A DNA stretch of 32,714 nucleotides from an uncultured Oscillospiraceae bacterium (GCA_900768135.1 CAAGBT010000040.1:1-32714), one strand, 5' to 3'. Counted from the first letter of the stretch, positions 7,395 through 14,971 are shown. Notes: a model not told the origin generated them from the sequence alone. Translations and numbers: made by a program.

Positions 7395-8513
7395 TTATGC
7401 GGAAAGCATATCCCAGAGTTTCTTCGCAAGCGATTCCCGTTTGACCGGCTCATCTTGCGCCTCCTTCGGCAGAACGGCGCAGCCGCTGAGCAGATCGACG
7501 CGCCCAACCTCCTGTCCACCGCAGAGGATGGCCATCTCGCCGATCTTCTGTCCCCGCCTGACCGGGGCCGGCAGCGTATCCGGCAGTTCCGCGCGGACGC
7601 TGAGCGATTCGCCCTCGGCAAGCGGATAGAAAAAGCTCTCCGCCGCAATGGCGGGAACGCCGGTATCCCCTGCGCTGACCGTGCCATACTGCGCGCCCCG
7701 CCTTGCGCCGGAGGCGCGGCGATAGGCGGAAAAGCCGTAGTCATAAAGCGCGGCATGATCCTCCCAGTCGCAGCTGTCGCGCAGCGTAACGGCGACAAGG
7801 CACAGTCCGTCCCGCTCGGCACAGGTGACGAGCGTCCGCCCGGCATCGCCGGTGTAACCCGTCTTCCCGCCGATGCATCCGGCGAAAGAAGCGAGCAGCT
7901 TATTATGATTTGCCATCGTCCGGCTGCCGACCGCCGCCGAACGCGTGGAAGCGATCCGCGCAAATGTAGGATCCTGCATGGCCCGGGCGGCAAGGCGCGC
8001 CATATCCAGCGCGCAGGAATAGTGTCCCGCCTCGTCCAGCCCGCTGGGGTTTGCAAACGCCGTATGCGTCATGCCGAGCGAAGCCGCCTTTTCATTCATC
8101 CACCCGACAAAGCGCGCGCTGCCGCCATCGCCGCCGCAATAGGCGGCGATGCACTCAGCCGCATCGTTTCCGGACGGGAGCATCAGCCCGTAAAGCAGCT
8201 CCTCCATCGTCAGCGTCTCGCCTTCGGCAAGATACATTGACGAACCCTCGCGCAGATCCTCCCGCCTGACCGTGACTCGTTCGCTCAGCGTGCTGTGTTC
8301 CAGCGCGACAAGGCAGGTCATGATCTTGGTGGTGCTGGCAATGCTGCGCTCCTGCTCCGCATTCTGCGAAAGCAGGATGCGTCCGGAGTCCGCGTCCATC
8401 AAAACAAAGGCGGCGGCAGACGTTTCCGGCGCAGATGCGAGGCAAGTAATATTACTTGCCAGCAATAATATAGCAAGGAAGATGGACAGCCATCGGCGCG
8501 AGGCTTGCAGCAT
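7395..8513 (-). CDS. D-alanyl-D-alanine carboxypeptidase (DacF-like, S11 family)
   Basis: A 372-residue secreted, probably membrane-anchored, penicillin-binding protein that trims the terminal D-Ala from peptidoglycan stem peptides. A signal peptide covers about residues 1-28. The three active-site motifs of the S11 family are clear: SxxK at S60-K63 (STTK), SxN at 114-116 (SGN) and KTG at 217-219. A C-terminal PBP5-type domain (about 275-345) and a short amphipathic tail follow. In Bacillus subtilis dacF is a forespore gene affecting spore cortex cross-linking. The location next to gerW here supports a sporulation role, but this is inference; a vegetative DacA role is possible. Confidence 0.93.
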   Translation of the reverse strand: MLQASRRWLSIFLAILLLASNITCLASAPETSAAAFVLMDADSGRILLSQNAEQERSIASTTKIMTCLVALEHSTLSERVTVRREDLREGSSMYLAEGETLTMEELLYGLMLPSGNDAAECIAAYCGGDGGSARFVGWMNEKAASLGMTHTAFANPSGLDEAGHYSCALDMARLAARAMQDPTFARIASTRSAAVGSRTMANHNKLLASFAGCIGGKTGYTGDAGRTLVTCAERDGLCLVAVTLRDSCDWEDHAALYDYGFSAYRRASGARRGAQYGTVSAGDTGVPAIAAESFFYPLAEGESLSVRAELPDTLPAPVRRGQKIGEMAILCGGQEVGRVDLLSGCAVLPKEAQDEPVKRESLAKKLWDMLSA

Positions 8514-8541
8514 AGGATCACTCTCCGAAACAGAATGCTCC

Positions 8542-8551
8542 TATTATATCC
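8542..8551 (-). promoter_or_regulatory. possible internal -10 element upstream of dacF
   Basis: On the minus strand GGATATAATA, about 28 bases before the carboxypeptidase start, contains a perfect vegetative TATAAT and also matches nine of ten positions of the sigma-F -10 pattern GGNRANAMTW. No convincing -35 for either factor is visible at the right distance, so this is weak. Confidence 0.25.
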
Positions 8552-8555
8552 GGAA

Positions 8556-8951
8556 TCAATAGATTTCTTTCTCTTCCTTCTTCTTATTGATAAAATTCTC
8601 CACGCGGTCCATGACCTCGGGAACAAGATCGAGGACGCGGTCCACAGTAGCAACAGCGGGAACGGCGACAGGCATCACGCGCGTTACGCCGTCTTTAACG
8701 ATGAGAAACGCGACCGGATCAACCTTGACGGCAGCGCCCGCGCCGCCGCCGAAATTCGTCTTCGCCGCGCCATAGTCGCCGCCGCCCGTGCCAAAGCCGA
8801 AGCTGACGCGGGAAATGGGGATCACCGTCACGCCGTCGGGTGTGGTGATCGGCTCGCCGATGATGGAATTGGAATCGACCATTTCGCGGATCTTACCCAT
8901 TGCCGTATCCATCATGTCGTTCAAAGGCGTTTTCTTCTCCAGATTTTCCAT
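8556..8951 (-). CDS. gerW: GerW family sporulation protein (YtfJ)
   Basis: A 131-residue protein of the GerW/YtfJ family, required for proper spore germination with L-alanine in B. subtilis. The family pattern is plain: the N-terminal segment MMDTAMGKIREMVDSNSIIG, then TTPDGVTVIPISRVSFGFGTG and GGGAGAAVKVDPVAFLIV. The C-terminus is highly charged (KKKEEKE). It lies 19 bases after the DUF2953 gene; the DUF2953-gerW pair recurs in clostridia, and both follow scpAB. The expected expression is in the forespore, but no clear sporulation promoter is visible immediately upstream, so it may rely on read-through from the long operon or on an internal promoter inside the DUF2953 gene. Confidence 0.93.
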   Translation of the reverse strand: MENLEKKTPLNDMMDTAMGKIREMVDSNSIIGEPITTPDGVTVIPISRVSFGFGTGGGDYGAAKTNFGGGAGAAVKVDPVAFLIVKDGVTRVMPVAVPAVATVDRVLDLVPEVMDRVENFINKKKEEKEIY

Positions 8952-8970
8952 GGTATTCGTCCTTTCTCTT

Positions 8971-9672
8971 CTATGCCGTCAGTTTTTCTGATTGTTTCTG
9001 CTTGCCGGCCGGTTCTTCGCCTGCCGCGCCTTCCTGATGCGCCGGCGGCGCATCGTGCAAATGCGCTTTCTTAAAGCGCAGGTACCATTTCAGGAGCGGA
9101 ACTGCCAGCGTGAACGCTATGGCGATCATATCTCCGATGCGGAAGCTCAGGCCGGCGCTCCCCTTCACAGCTGTCTTCGCCGCGCTGTAATCCATGTTCA
9201 GATGCAGCGAGGGATGAGGAATATTGAACAACTCCTCCGCGTGCGGCATCAGCGTCCACATCGCCGCGCTTGCGTAGCCGTAAGCCTGCGCAATATCCGC
9301 CGGATCTGTTCCGCCGAACGTGACAGAAATTTCCAGCGGATCGATCCGCAAGCGGCGGCAGACGGCGCGCAGCATCGCGCCAAGCGCGGAAAATACAGTA
9401 GACAGCAGCTCCTTCAGCTCGCCGGGCGTTGGCCGGGGCAGAGAACGCTTCTTTTTCGGTTCCCCGGTCTCAGCTGCTTCTTCTTTTGGCTTTTTCTCTT
9501 TGCGCTGTTTCTTCGCCTTCTCTTCGTTCTTTGGCAGAACGGCCATGCAGACAGGGCCGATGCGCAGCTTTATCACAAGTTCCTCCCCAAAGCGCACAAT
9601 AACGCCCACACGGAGCAGTGAGAGAAGAAGCAGGATCAGCAGAATGATCCCAATCACTTTCAGCGCCGTCAA
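8971..9672 (-). CDS. DUF2953 domain-containing membrane protein
   Basis: A 233-residue protein with one N-terminal transmembrane segment (about residues 4-24). A very basic/charged linker (about 50-75, rich in Lys and Glu) follows, and then a DUF2953 region containing ISVTFGGTDPADIAQAYGYA. A hydrophobic stretch near 185-200 may be a second membrane-associated segment. The C-terminal 25 residues are low complexity (Gly, Glu, Lys, Gln). Function unknown. DUF2953 proteins (YtfI in B. subtilis) sit beside gerW/ytfJ, and that pairing is seen here, so a role with GerW in sporulation is a reasonable guess. It starts 28 bases after scpB. Confidence 0.85.
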   Translation of the reverse strand: MTALKVIGIILLILLLLSLLRVGVIVRFGEELVIKLRIGPVCMAVLPKNEEKAKKQRKEKKPKEEAAETGEPKKKRSLPRPTPGELKELLSTVFSALGAMLRAVCRRLRIDPLEISVTFGGTDPADIAQAYGYASAAMWTLMPHAEELFNIPHPSLHLNMDYSAAKTAVKGSAGLSFRIGDMIAIAFTLAVPLLKWYLRFKKAHLHDAPPAHQEGAAGEEPAGKQKQSEKLTA

Positions 9673-9700
9673 TCGACCACCTCCCTAACCGGTGCAGGCG

Positions 9701-10324
9701 TTATTCGCCTGCATCCTCCCTGCCGTCCTCTTTTGCTGCAAGTGTGCCGGGATCGAGGATGGAGCCGTCCGCCGTCATGCGGAGCTGTCCGTCCGCTTCC
9801 AGTCCCGGCATTTCCGGAAGCTCTTCCAGCGACCCCATATGGAAATCTCGCAGGAACTTTTTCGTGGTGCGGTACAAGCGCGGCCGCCCGGGTACCTGCA
9901 GCCGGCCGCACTCCTCGATCAGCCCGCGCTCCAGCAGCAGCCCCATGGTGTAGGAGCTGTCCACCCCGCGCACCTGATCGACATAGGCGCGGGTCGTGGG
10001 CTGGTAATAGGCCACGATGGTCAGCACCTCCAGCGCGGGCTGGGAAAGCCTGGCAGTCTTGCGGACCTCAAAGGCTTTCCGGATCACATCGGCATAATCC
10101 GGCGCAGAGCAAAGCTGATAGGAGTCCTCCATGCGCACAAGGCGAATGCCGCGGCGCTCATAAGCGTAGTGATCTGCCAGCTTTTGCAGCACCTGCTCGG
10201 CCGTGGGCCGGTCCAGATCCAGCGCGATGCAGATCCGGTCAACGCCCAGCGGCTCGCCGCTGGCAAAGAGGATGCCCTCCATTGCCGCCTCGACTTCGCG
10301 CAGATCCAAAGATTCCAAAGACAT
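9701..10324 (-). CDS. scpB: segregation and condensation protein B
   Basis: A 207-residue winged-helix (kleisin-associated) subunit of the SMC-ScpAB complex that compacts and segregates the chromosome. The N-terminal part (MEGILFASGEPLGVDRI) and the centre (LSQPALEVLTIVAYYQPTTRAYVDQVRGVDSS) are typical of ScpB. The C-terminal acidic tail is poorly conserved. The gene starts nine bases after the scpA stop, and the TGA of scpA is part of the GAGG ribosome binding site, so the two are translationally linked. The order M50 protease-scpA-scpB is the common clostridial arrangement. Confidence 0.95.
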   Translation of the reverse strand: MSLESLDLREVEAAMEGILFASGEPLGVDRICIALDLDRPTAEQVLQKLADHYAYERRGIRLVRMEDSYQLCSAPDYADVIRKAFEVRKTARLSQPALEVLTIVAYYQPTTRAYVDQVRGVDSSYTMGLLLERGLIEECGRLQVPGRPRLYRTTKKFLRDFHMGSLEELPEMPGLEADGQLRMTADGSILDPGTLAAKEDGREDAGE

Positions 10325-10333
10325 GATGTTTCC

Positions 10334-11119
10334 TCACAAATTGATGGTTTTGGGTGCGTTTTCATCGCATTCCACCGTGCAGTCGGTATCCGACCCGGCA
10401 AGGCGGATGACCTTCTCGCGGCAAAGCTCCAGCACGGCGATAAATGTTGCCACGATCTCGCTGCGGCTGCGGCTGCCGCGGAAAAGCAGCCGAAAGCGCG
10501 TCATACCGAAATCCTTCAGACGGCGCAGGATCTCCTCCGCCTTGCCCTTGACGGGATACGGCTCGCGGCGGACGATCTCGCTGAGCGCCGCGCCAGGCGG
10601 CGTCCCCGGCGCTTCACCGCGGCCGAGCATCGCCTGCATGGCAAGCACGAGATCCGCCTTTTCGTGATCGTACTCGTAGATTTTTCCGCGCTGCATCGGC
10701 TCGCTCGGGCGCGTCATAATGCTGCGGCCGAACTCCCCCATAGGGCCAAGCGTCTCTGTCAGTGCTTTGATGCGCAGATAGGTATCCTTCTGCTGCCGTT
10801 CCTTAAGGGAGGCGATCAGCTCGTCCATCTCGCTCTGCGCCTGCTCGTCCTCGAGAGAGAGCAGCATCCGCGTTTTGATGTACATCAGGTGTGCCGCCAT
10901 AGTGATGAACTCGCTGGCAACCTCAAGGTCAAGCTGCTTGCGCTGTTCGAGATAGGCAAGGTACTGCTCCAGAATAAGCGCGATGGGGATATCCTGTATC
11001 TCTATTTTGTTTTTGGAAAGCAGGAAGAGGATCAGATCGAGCGGGCCTTCAAAGTCCTGCAGCGTCTCGGCGCTGCGCTCGTGAACAACTCCCTCCAGCT
11101 TGAAAACGGGATTATCCAT
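10334..11119 (-). CDS. scpA: segregation and condensation protein A
   Basis: A 261-residue kleisin subunit that bridges the SMC dimer heads and binds ScpB. The family start FEGPLDLILFLLSKNKIEIQDIPI (about residues 24-47) is clear, followed by the EFITMAAHLMYIKTRMLL helix. The C-terminal winged-helix segment (VATFIAVLELCREKVI) ends in a short acidic tail. The length is typical. It starts four bases after the M50 protease stop, so it is part of a tightly packed operon whose promoter lies near 11855. Confidence 0.95.
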   Translation of the reverse strand: MDNPVFKLEGVVHERSAETLQDFEGPLDLILFLLSKNKIEIQDIPIALILEQYLAYLEQRKQLDLEVASEFITMAAHLMYIKTRMLLSLEDEQAQSEMDELIASLKERQQKDTYLRIKALTETLGPMGEFGRSIMTRPSEPMQRGKIYEYDHEKADLVLAMQAMLGRGEAPGTPPGAALSEIVRREPYPVKGKAEEILRRLKDFGMTRFRLLFRGSRSRSEIVATFIAVLELCREKVIRLAGSDTDCTVECDENAPKTINL

Positions 11120-11123
11120 AGCG

Positions 11124-11783
11124 TCATCTCAATACGATAATATTCAGCAGGAATGCAAACACGCGGCGAATGGCCGCACTGAGGATATTATCCCCCACGC
11201 CAAGCCAGACCAGCACGAACAGCAGGATCATGCCGTATTTTTCATACCGCATGAGCTTGTCGTAAGCGCTGTCCGGCAGGAAGGCAAAGAGAACCTTCGA
11301 GCCGTCGAGCGGCGAGATGGGGATAAGGTTGAAAAGTCCCAGGCCAACGCTCATGTACGCCGTCGTCAAAAGAAAGCTGAGCGCGCCGCTGCAAAGCGCG
11401 GTATCGACATAGCTGCAATAGACGATGCGTGCGCCGAGAAGCAGCAGAACCGCCAGCAGCAGGTTGGAGACCGGCCCTGCGAGCGCCGTGAGCGCCATGC
11501 CCTGCTTGGGACGCCGGAAATAACGCATATCCACCGGCACGGGCTTTGCCCAGCCAAAGCCAACGAGCAGCATGGCCGCAAAGCCGAACCAGTCAATATG
11601 GTGCAGCGGGTTAAGGCTCAGGCGATGCGCCCGCTTCGCCGTTGGATCTCCAAGGGCATAGGCGGCAAGGCCGTGGCAGGTCTCATGAACCGTCAAGCAT
11701 AAAAAGACGCCGATTACGCGCAAAAGCGCGTCGGTCAGCGCAGTCCAGTCAAGCGACCGGAGTAATTCCTGAAAGCTGTTCAC
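11124..11783 (-). CDS. site-2 protease family (M50) membrane metallopeptidase
   Basis: A 219-residue polytopic membrane zinc protease. The zinc motif HETCH (HEXXH) is at residues 33-37 in a transmembrane helix, and SPLDGSKV, carrying the third-ligand Asp, lies in a later helix. Four to six membrane segments are visible. Short M50 proteins of this kind (YwhC-like) commonly precede scpA in Firmicutes; their substrates are mostly unknown. The start is GTG, chosen because GGGAGAA lies a few bases upstream. The GTG is followed by MNSFQELL-like amphipathic sequence. A promoter at 11840-11868 makes this the first gene of the long operon. Confidence 0.92.
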   Translation of the reverse strand: MNSFQELLRSLDWTALTDALLRVIGVFLCLTVHETCHGLAAYALGDPTAKRAHRLSLNPLHHIDWFGFAAMLLVGFGWAKPVPVDMRYFRRPKQGMALTALAGPVSNLLLAVLLLLGARIVYCSYVDTALCSGALSFLLTTAYMSVGLGLFNLIPISPLDGSKVLFAFLPDSAYDKLMRYEKYGMILLFVLVWLGVGDNILSAAIRRVFAFLLNIIVLR

Positions 11784-11808
11784 GCAATTTCTCCCGGTAG
11801 ATTATGCA

Positions 11809-11834
11809 AATCTTATCAAAACGATCATAAGATT
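11809..11834. repeat. inverted repeat in the 5' leader of the M50-scpAB operon
   Basis: Arms AATCTTAT (11809-11816) and ATAAGATT (11827-11834) are perfect 8-base complements with a 10-base loop. They lie between the -10 box and the GTG start, about where transcription begins. It may be a regulator-binding operator or an RNA hairpin; the sequence does not decide. Confidence 0.5.
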
Positions 11835-11839
11835 GTTTT

Positions 11840-11868
11840 ATTATACCAGTCATTTCCTGTTTTTACAA
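11840..11868 (-). promoter_or_regulatory. sigma-A promoter of the M50-scpAB-...-ispH operon
   Basis: On the minus strand -35 TTGTAA (11863-11868), a 17-base spacer and a perfect -10 TATAAT (11840-11845). It is placed about 57 bases upstream of the protease start and is the only good promoter I find for the run down to ispH-S1. Confidence 0.8.
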
Positions 11869-11942
11869 GCCACTTTGCAATTTTTGCTGCATTTCTCCTG
11901 CAAAAATCCCCATTCTTTTTTCGGACAATCTGCACAATATGC

Positions 11943-11974
11943 CAAAAAACGCTCCGGCCGATGGCCGGAGCGTT
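11943..11974 (-). terminator. intrinsic terminator after metI
   Basis: Perfect 12-pair GC-rich stem (arms 11948-11959 and 11963-11974, three-base loop) followed on the minus strand by a run of six T. It starts 13 bases after the metI stop and ends the methionine transport operon. Confidence 0.92.
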
Positions 11975-11987
11975 CGGAAGGCGCTGT

Positions 11988-12692
11988 TTACTTTTTCAGC
12001 CGCTTATCGCTTTTGACCGCCAGATGCGTACCGAGAGACTGGAAGACCTGCACCAGCAGGATCAGCAGCACCACTGCTGCAAACATCACAAGGTACTTGT
12101 AGCGGTAGAAGCCGTAGTCGATGGCGATCTTGCCGAGGCCGCCGCCGCCGATGATGCCGCTCATGGCCGAGTAGCCAAGAATGGTCGTCAGCGCGATGGT
12201 AAAGTTCTGAAGGAGCGAGGGGACGCTCTCAGGGATCATCACCTTGCAGATGATCTGCATGGGCGTTGCGCCCATGCTCTGCGCCGCTTCAACAATGTTG
12301 GGGTCCACCTCGCGCAGGCTGCTTTCCACAAGACGTGCAACGAACGGAAACGCTGCAACAACGAGTGGAACGATGGTCGCGGTGGTGCCGACGGTCGTAC
12401 CGACGATCAGGCGGGAGAGCGGGAAAACCATAATCATCAGAATGAGGAACGGGATAGACCGCAGAAGGTTGATTACAACGTTCAGCACGCTGAGCAAGGC
12501 CCTGGGCAGCGGCAGCACGCCGTCCTTCTCCCCTGCGACCAGCAGCACGCCGAGCGGGAGCCCCAGCACAACGGCCAGCATGGTGGAGAACACGGTGACA
12601 TAAAATGTCTCCCAGATGGCTGAGAGGAACTGCGTTTGCAGCGCCTCGACCAGTCCGGCGACGGATTCGGCGGAAAAAAGATTACTGTACAT
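11988..12692 (-). CDS. metI: methionine ABC transporter permease MetI
   Basis: A 234-residue inner-membrane permease with five or so transmembrane helices. The permease-ATPase coupling signature EAAQSMGATPMQII is present in the second half, and the N-terminal segment FYVTVFSTMLAVVLGLPLGVLL matches MetI-type permeases of the D/L-methionine uptake family. It overlaps the metN stop by 11 bases and ends at a strong terminator. With metN and metQ it forms a complete MUT-family importer. The substrate could in principle be another small amino acid or a peptide, since MetQ-like proteins vary, but the methionine-rich leader upstream supports methionine. Confidence 0.93.
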   Translation of the reverse strand: MYSNLFSAESVAGLVEALQTQFLSAIWETFYVTVFSTMLAVVLGLPLGVLLVAGEKDGVLPLPRALLSVLNVVINLLRSIPFLILMIMVFPLSRLIVGTTVGTTATIVPLVVAAFPFVARLVESSLREVDPNIVEAAQSMGATPMQIICKVMIPESVPSLLQNFTIALTTILGYSAMSGIIGGGGLGKIAIDYGFYRYKYLVMFAAVVLLILLVQVFQSLGTHLAVKSDKRLKK

Positions 12693-13695
12693 CGACGCTC
12701 GCCTCCTCTACCTGAAGATTTTCGATCCCCTTGAGAAATGCCATGGCGCTTTCAAACTGCGCGTTGGGAACGCCCAGCAGCATGCTGCCGTAAACCTCCT
12801 CAGAAAGCTTCTGCGTGGTGGCGGAGATCACGTTGGCGCTCACGCCCTCCTCCGTGGCAAGGCGGGCGACCAGCGGGATCGCCGTCGTCTTCGCGCTGCG
12901 GAAGATCAGGCGGATGCGGCGCTCACGCTGCGGATCAGACACGTCCATATCGGCGCCGCGCGGGAACACGAGGTGGCGCGCGGCGGCGGACTTCGGCGCG
13001 GAGAAAACGGTGGAAACCAGCCCCTCCTCCACGACCTCGCCGTCATCCAGAATGGCAACGTGGTTGCACACCTCTTTTACAACGCTCATCTGGTGCGTGA
13101 TGATGACCACGGTAATGCCGAGCTTTTTGTTGATGTCGCCGATCAGCTCAAGGATCTGGCGCGTCGTTTTGGGGTCGAGCGCGCTGGTCGCCTCGTCGCA
13201 CAGCAGAACCTTCGGGTTCGTAGCCAGCGCGCGGGCAATGGCCACGCGCTGCTGCTGACCGCCGGAAAGCTGCGCGGGATAGGCTCTGGCCTTGTCCTTG
13301 AGGCCTACGATGTCGAGGAGTTCCAGCGCCCGCTGCTCGCGCCATTTCTTCTCTCCCCGCAAGCCGGAAAGCTCCATTGGGAAGCAGACGTTATCCAGGC
13401 AGTTTCGCTGCATCAGCAGGTTGAAGCGCTGGAAGATCATTGTGATCTCCCGCCGTGCCGCGCGGAGCTGCGCGGGGGTCATCGTGTCCAGGCGCTCTCC
13501 GTTCACGATGACCTCGCCGGAGGTCGGACGTTCCAGCATATTGATGCAGCGCACCAGCGTGGACTTGCCCGCGCCGCTCATGCCGATGATGCCGTAGACG
13601 TCGCCGTCCGGAATGGTCAGGGAGACGTCCCTGAGTGCGTCTACCCTTCCGCCGGCTGTTTCAAAGGTCTTGCTTAAATGCTTCAGTTCGATCAA
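12682..13695 (-). CDS. metN: methionine ABC transporter ATP-binding protein MetN
   Basis: A 337-residue ATPase. Walker A is GMSGAGKST near residues 38-46, the ABC signature is LSGGQQQRVAIARALA, and Walker B is VLLCDEATSALDP. After the ATPase domain (to about 245) comes a C-terminal NIL domain (about 255-335), which in characterised MetN proteins binds methionine and inhibits transport allosterically. The start is TTG at 13693-13695: GGAGGGGG lies just upstream and no ATG is nearby. The gene begins 23 bases after metQ and overlaps metI by 11 bases. Confidence 0.95.
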   Translation of the reverse strand: MIELKHLSKTFETAGGRVDALRDVSLTIPDGDVYGIIGMSGAGKSTLVRCINMLERPTSGEVIVNGERLDTMTPAQLRAARREITMIFQRFNLLMQRNCLDNVCFPMELSGLRGEKKWREQRALELLDIVGLKDKARAYPAQLSGGQQQRVAIARALATNPKVLLCDEATSALDPKTTRQILELIGDINKKLGITVVIITHQMSVVKEVCNHVAILDDGEVVEEGLVSTVFSAPKSAAARHLVFPRGADMDVSDPQRERRIRLIFRSAKTTAIPLVARLATEEGVSANVISATTQKLSEEVYGSMLLGVPNAQFESAMAFLKGIENLQVEEASVDVQ

Positions 13696-13718
13696 GAACG
13701 CCCCCTCCTTTCTCTCTT

Positions 13719-14588
13719 TTACTTTGCGCTCAGCGCATCAAGCGTGGTCTGCTTGCCGCCGTAGAGACCCATGGGTTCAACGTGAATGGCGGCAACGGAG
13801 ACGATGTGGGTGTTGTTCTCGGCGTTAAAATCGTCAAGATACGGGGTGTGCTGGAAGTAGTTGGCATCAACGGTGCCATCCTCAACAACATTGTTGGGGA
13901 CAACGTAATCGGAATAGGTCTGGATATCAAGGGTGATGTCCTTGTCGGCAAGGATGGTCTTGGCAACCTCAAGGATCTCAGCGTGCGGGGTCGGAGAAGC
14001 GGCAACAGAGATGACCGTGCCGGCAAGCGCAGCGTAATCAACCGTGGGATCATAGCCATCATCCGGGTCGGTTACGGTGCTGACGACCGCGCCGTTATAT
14101 TTCTCACTGATGAAGTCGGCGACCTGCCGGCTCTCGAGCGCAGCGACCAGCGCCTTGATCTTATCGGAACTCTCATTGCCTTCCTTCACGGCAAGGATGT
14201 TCGCATAAGCAGAGGAGGAACCCTCGATCGCAAGGGAGTCCTCAACAGGGTTCAGCCCCGCGTTGATGGCATAGTTGGAGTTGATAACGGCGTAATCCAC
14301 ATCCTTGAGGACGTTGGGAATCTGCGCAGCCTCAGTCTCAACGATCTCAACATTGTACGGGTTTTCCACGATGTCGTTCTTGGTGGCGGTGATACCCGCG
14401 CCATCGGCGAGCTTGATAATGCCGTTATCCTGCAGCAGCAGCAGGGCGCGGGCTTCGTTGGTGGTATCGTTGGGAACGGCGATCTGGAGCGAGCCGCTCT
14501 TCTTCGAGCCGCAGCCGGTCAGGGCGAGCGCGGCGGTGAGGACCAATGCAAGAACAAGTGCTGTCAGCTTGACGGAATGCTTTTTCAT
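13719..14588 (-). CDS. metQ: methionine ABC transporter substrate-binding lipoprotein MetQ
   Basis: A 289-residue NlpA/MetQ-family lipoprotein. The signal peptide ends in a lipobox LTGC with the lipidated Cys at residue 26, so it is anchored outside the membrane. The mature part has family features such as IPNVLKDVDYAVINSNYA and a C-terminal ADFISEKYNGAV segment. I start it at the ATG at 14588 because GGAG lies nine bases upstream and the signal peptide begins there; the frame stays open further upstream but without signal-peptide sense. It is first in the operon, behind a 389-base leader (from the inferred transcription start) containing a Met-rich frame and a terminator. Confidence 0.95.
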   Translation of the reverse strand: MKKHSVKLTALVLALVLTAALALTGCGSKKSGSLQIAVPNDTTNEARALLLLQDNGIIKLADGAGITATKNDIVENPYNVEIVETEAAQIPNVLKDVDYAVINSNYAINAGLNPVEDSLAIEGSSSAYANILAVKEGNESSDKIKALVAALESRQVADFISEKYNGAVVSTVTDPDDGYDPTVDYAALAGTVISVAASPTPHAEILEVAKTILADKDITLDIQTYSDYVVPNNVVEDGTVDANYFQHTPYLDDFNAENNTHIVSVAAIHVEPMGLYGGKQTTLDALSAK

Positions 14589-14667
14589 GGTTTTGATCTC
14601 CTTTGATAAGATAGTAAAATAATTTCGCTGTGATTCGGAATGACGGATTTGCATGAACACTTTGGTT

Positions 14668-14733
14668 TTATTCATATATTGCTGTGTCCGGCGGACACAT
14701 TCGATCATCCCGGTACAGTTGGAAGCGGCTCAT
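14668..14733 (-). CDS. 21-residue small ORF between attenuator and metQ
   Basis: A 22-codon frame (MSRFQLYRDD... to PDTAIYE) starts at an ATG with a strong ribosome binding site, AAAGGAG eight bases upstream. That is better than the site of the Met-rich leader frame. It begins 23 bases after the end of the terminator T-tract and stops 79 bases before metQ. It contains the hairpin at 14683-14699. It has one internal Met and one Cys, so it is not an obvious amino-acid sensor. It may be a second leader peptide, a small protein, or a remnant. I do not recognise it. Confidence 0.4.
   Translation of the reverse strand: MSRFQLYRDDRMCPPDTAIYE
14683..14699. repeat. perfect hairpin inside the 21-residue small ORF
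   Basis: TGTGTCC-GCC-GGACACA on the minus strand: seven pairs with a three-base loop. It has no T-run after it, so it is not a terminator. It may affect translation of the short frame or stabilise the metQ message end. Confidence 0.6.
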
Positions 14734-14755
14734 AACAGTAGCTCCTTTCGCGTTG

Positions 14756-14794
14756 GAAAATAAAAACAGCGGGAGGTCATTGACCTTCCGCTGT
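14756..14794 (-). terminator. leader terminator (attenuator) upstream of metQ
   Basis: Arms 14781-14794 and 14766-14779 form a long stem (13 of 14 pairs, one A-C mismatch) with a tiny loop, followed by TTTTTATTTT. It lies 18 bases after the stop of the Met-rich frame and about 170 bases before metQ, between promoter and structural genes. This is the position of a conditional terminator. Confidence 0.88.
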
Positions 14795-14812
14795 CATTTG
14801 CCGATTGGATCC

Positions 14813-14929
14813 TCAGACAGTTTTTGAAAGGGAACGACCGTTTTCTTCATGACAAAGCATGCACATGACAAACATCATGCACATCTTGGACATCATCATG
14901 GAGTTGACGGCGTATTTCTTCATGCCCAT
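14813..14929 (-). CDS. Met-rich leader peptide of the metQNI operon
   Basis: A 38-codon frame (39 with stop) downstream of the promoter. Ten residues are Met (1, 3, 11, 12, 13, 16, 18, 19, 22, 24) and three are Cys (17, 23, 26); residues 11-24 hold eight Met. A Shine-Dalgarno-like AAAGGA precedes it, close to the first ATG; the third codon, also ATG, has more usual spacing (about 10 bases), so the true start may be 14923. The stop TGA is 18 bases before the terminator hairpin. By analogy with trp, his and other leaders, ribosome pausing on Met codons when charged Met-tRNA is low would favour an antiterminator. The last dozen codons are not Met-rich. No relation to S-box or T-box RNAs is visible. 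Function is inferred from layout only. Confidence 0.75.
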   Translation of the reverse strand: MGMKKYAVNSMMMSKMCMMFVMCMLCHEENGRSLSKTV

Positions 14930-14955
14930 TGTTTCCTTTCTGAAAATCGGGCGCC

Positions 14956-14971
14956 GGAAAGCAAGCTTTCC
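14956..14971. repeat. leader 5' hairpin
   Basis: On the minus strand GGAAAG-CTTG-CTTTCC, a six-pair stem closed by a CTTG tetraloop, lies just after the predicted transcription start. Its 3' arm (TTTCC) is also complementary to the GGAAA of the leader frame's ribosome binding site. Confidence 0.55.

Noticed and set aside
7382..8056. Longer N-terminal extension of the pseudouridine synthase
   Set aside because: The extra 225 residues are out-of-frame dacF sequence; the TTG with GGAGGGA just before the S4 domain is a better start.
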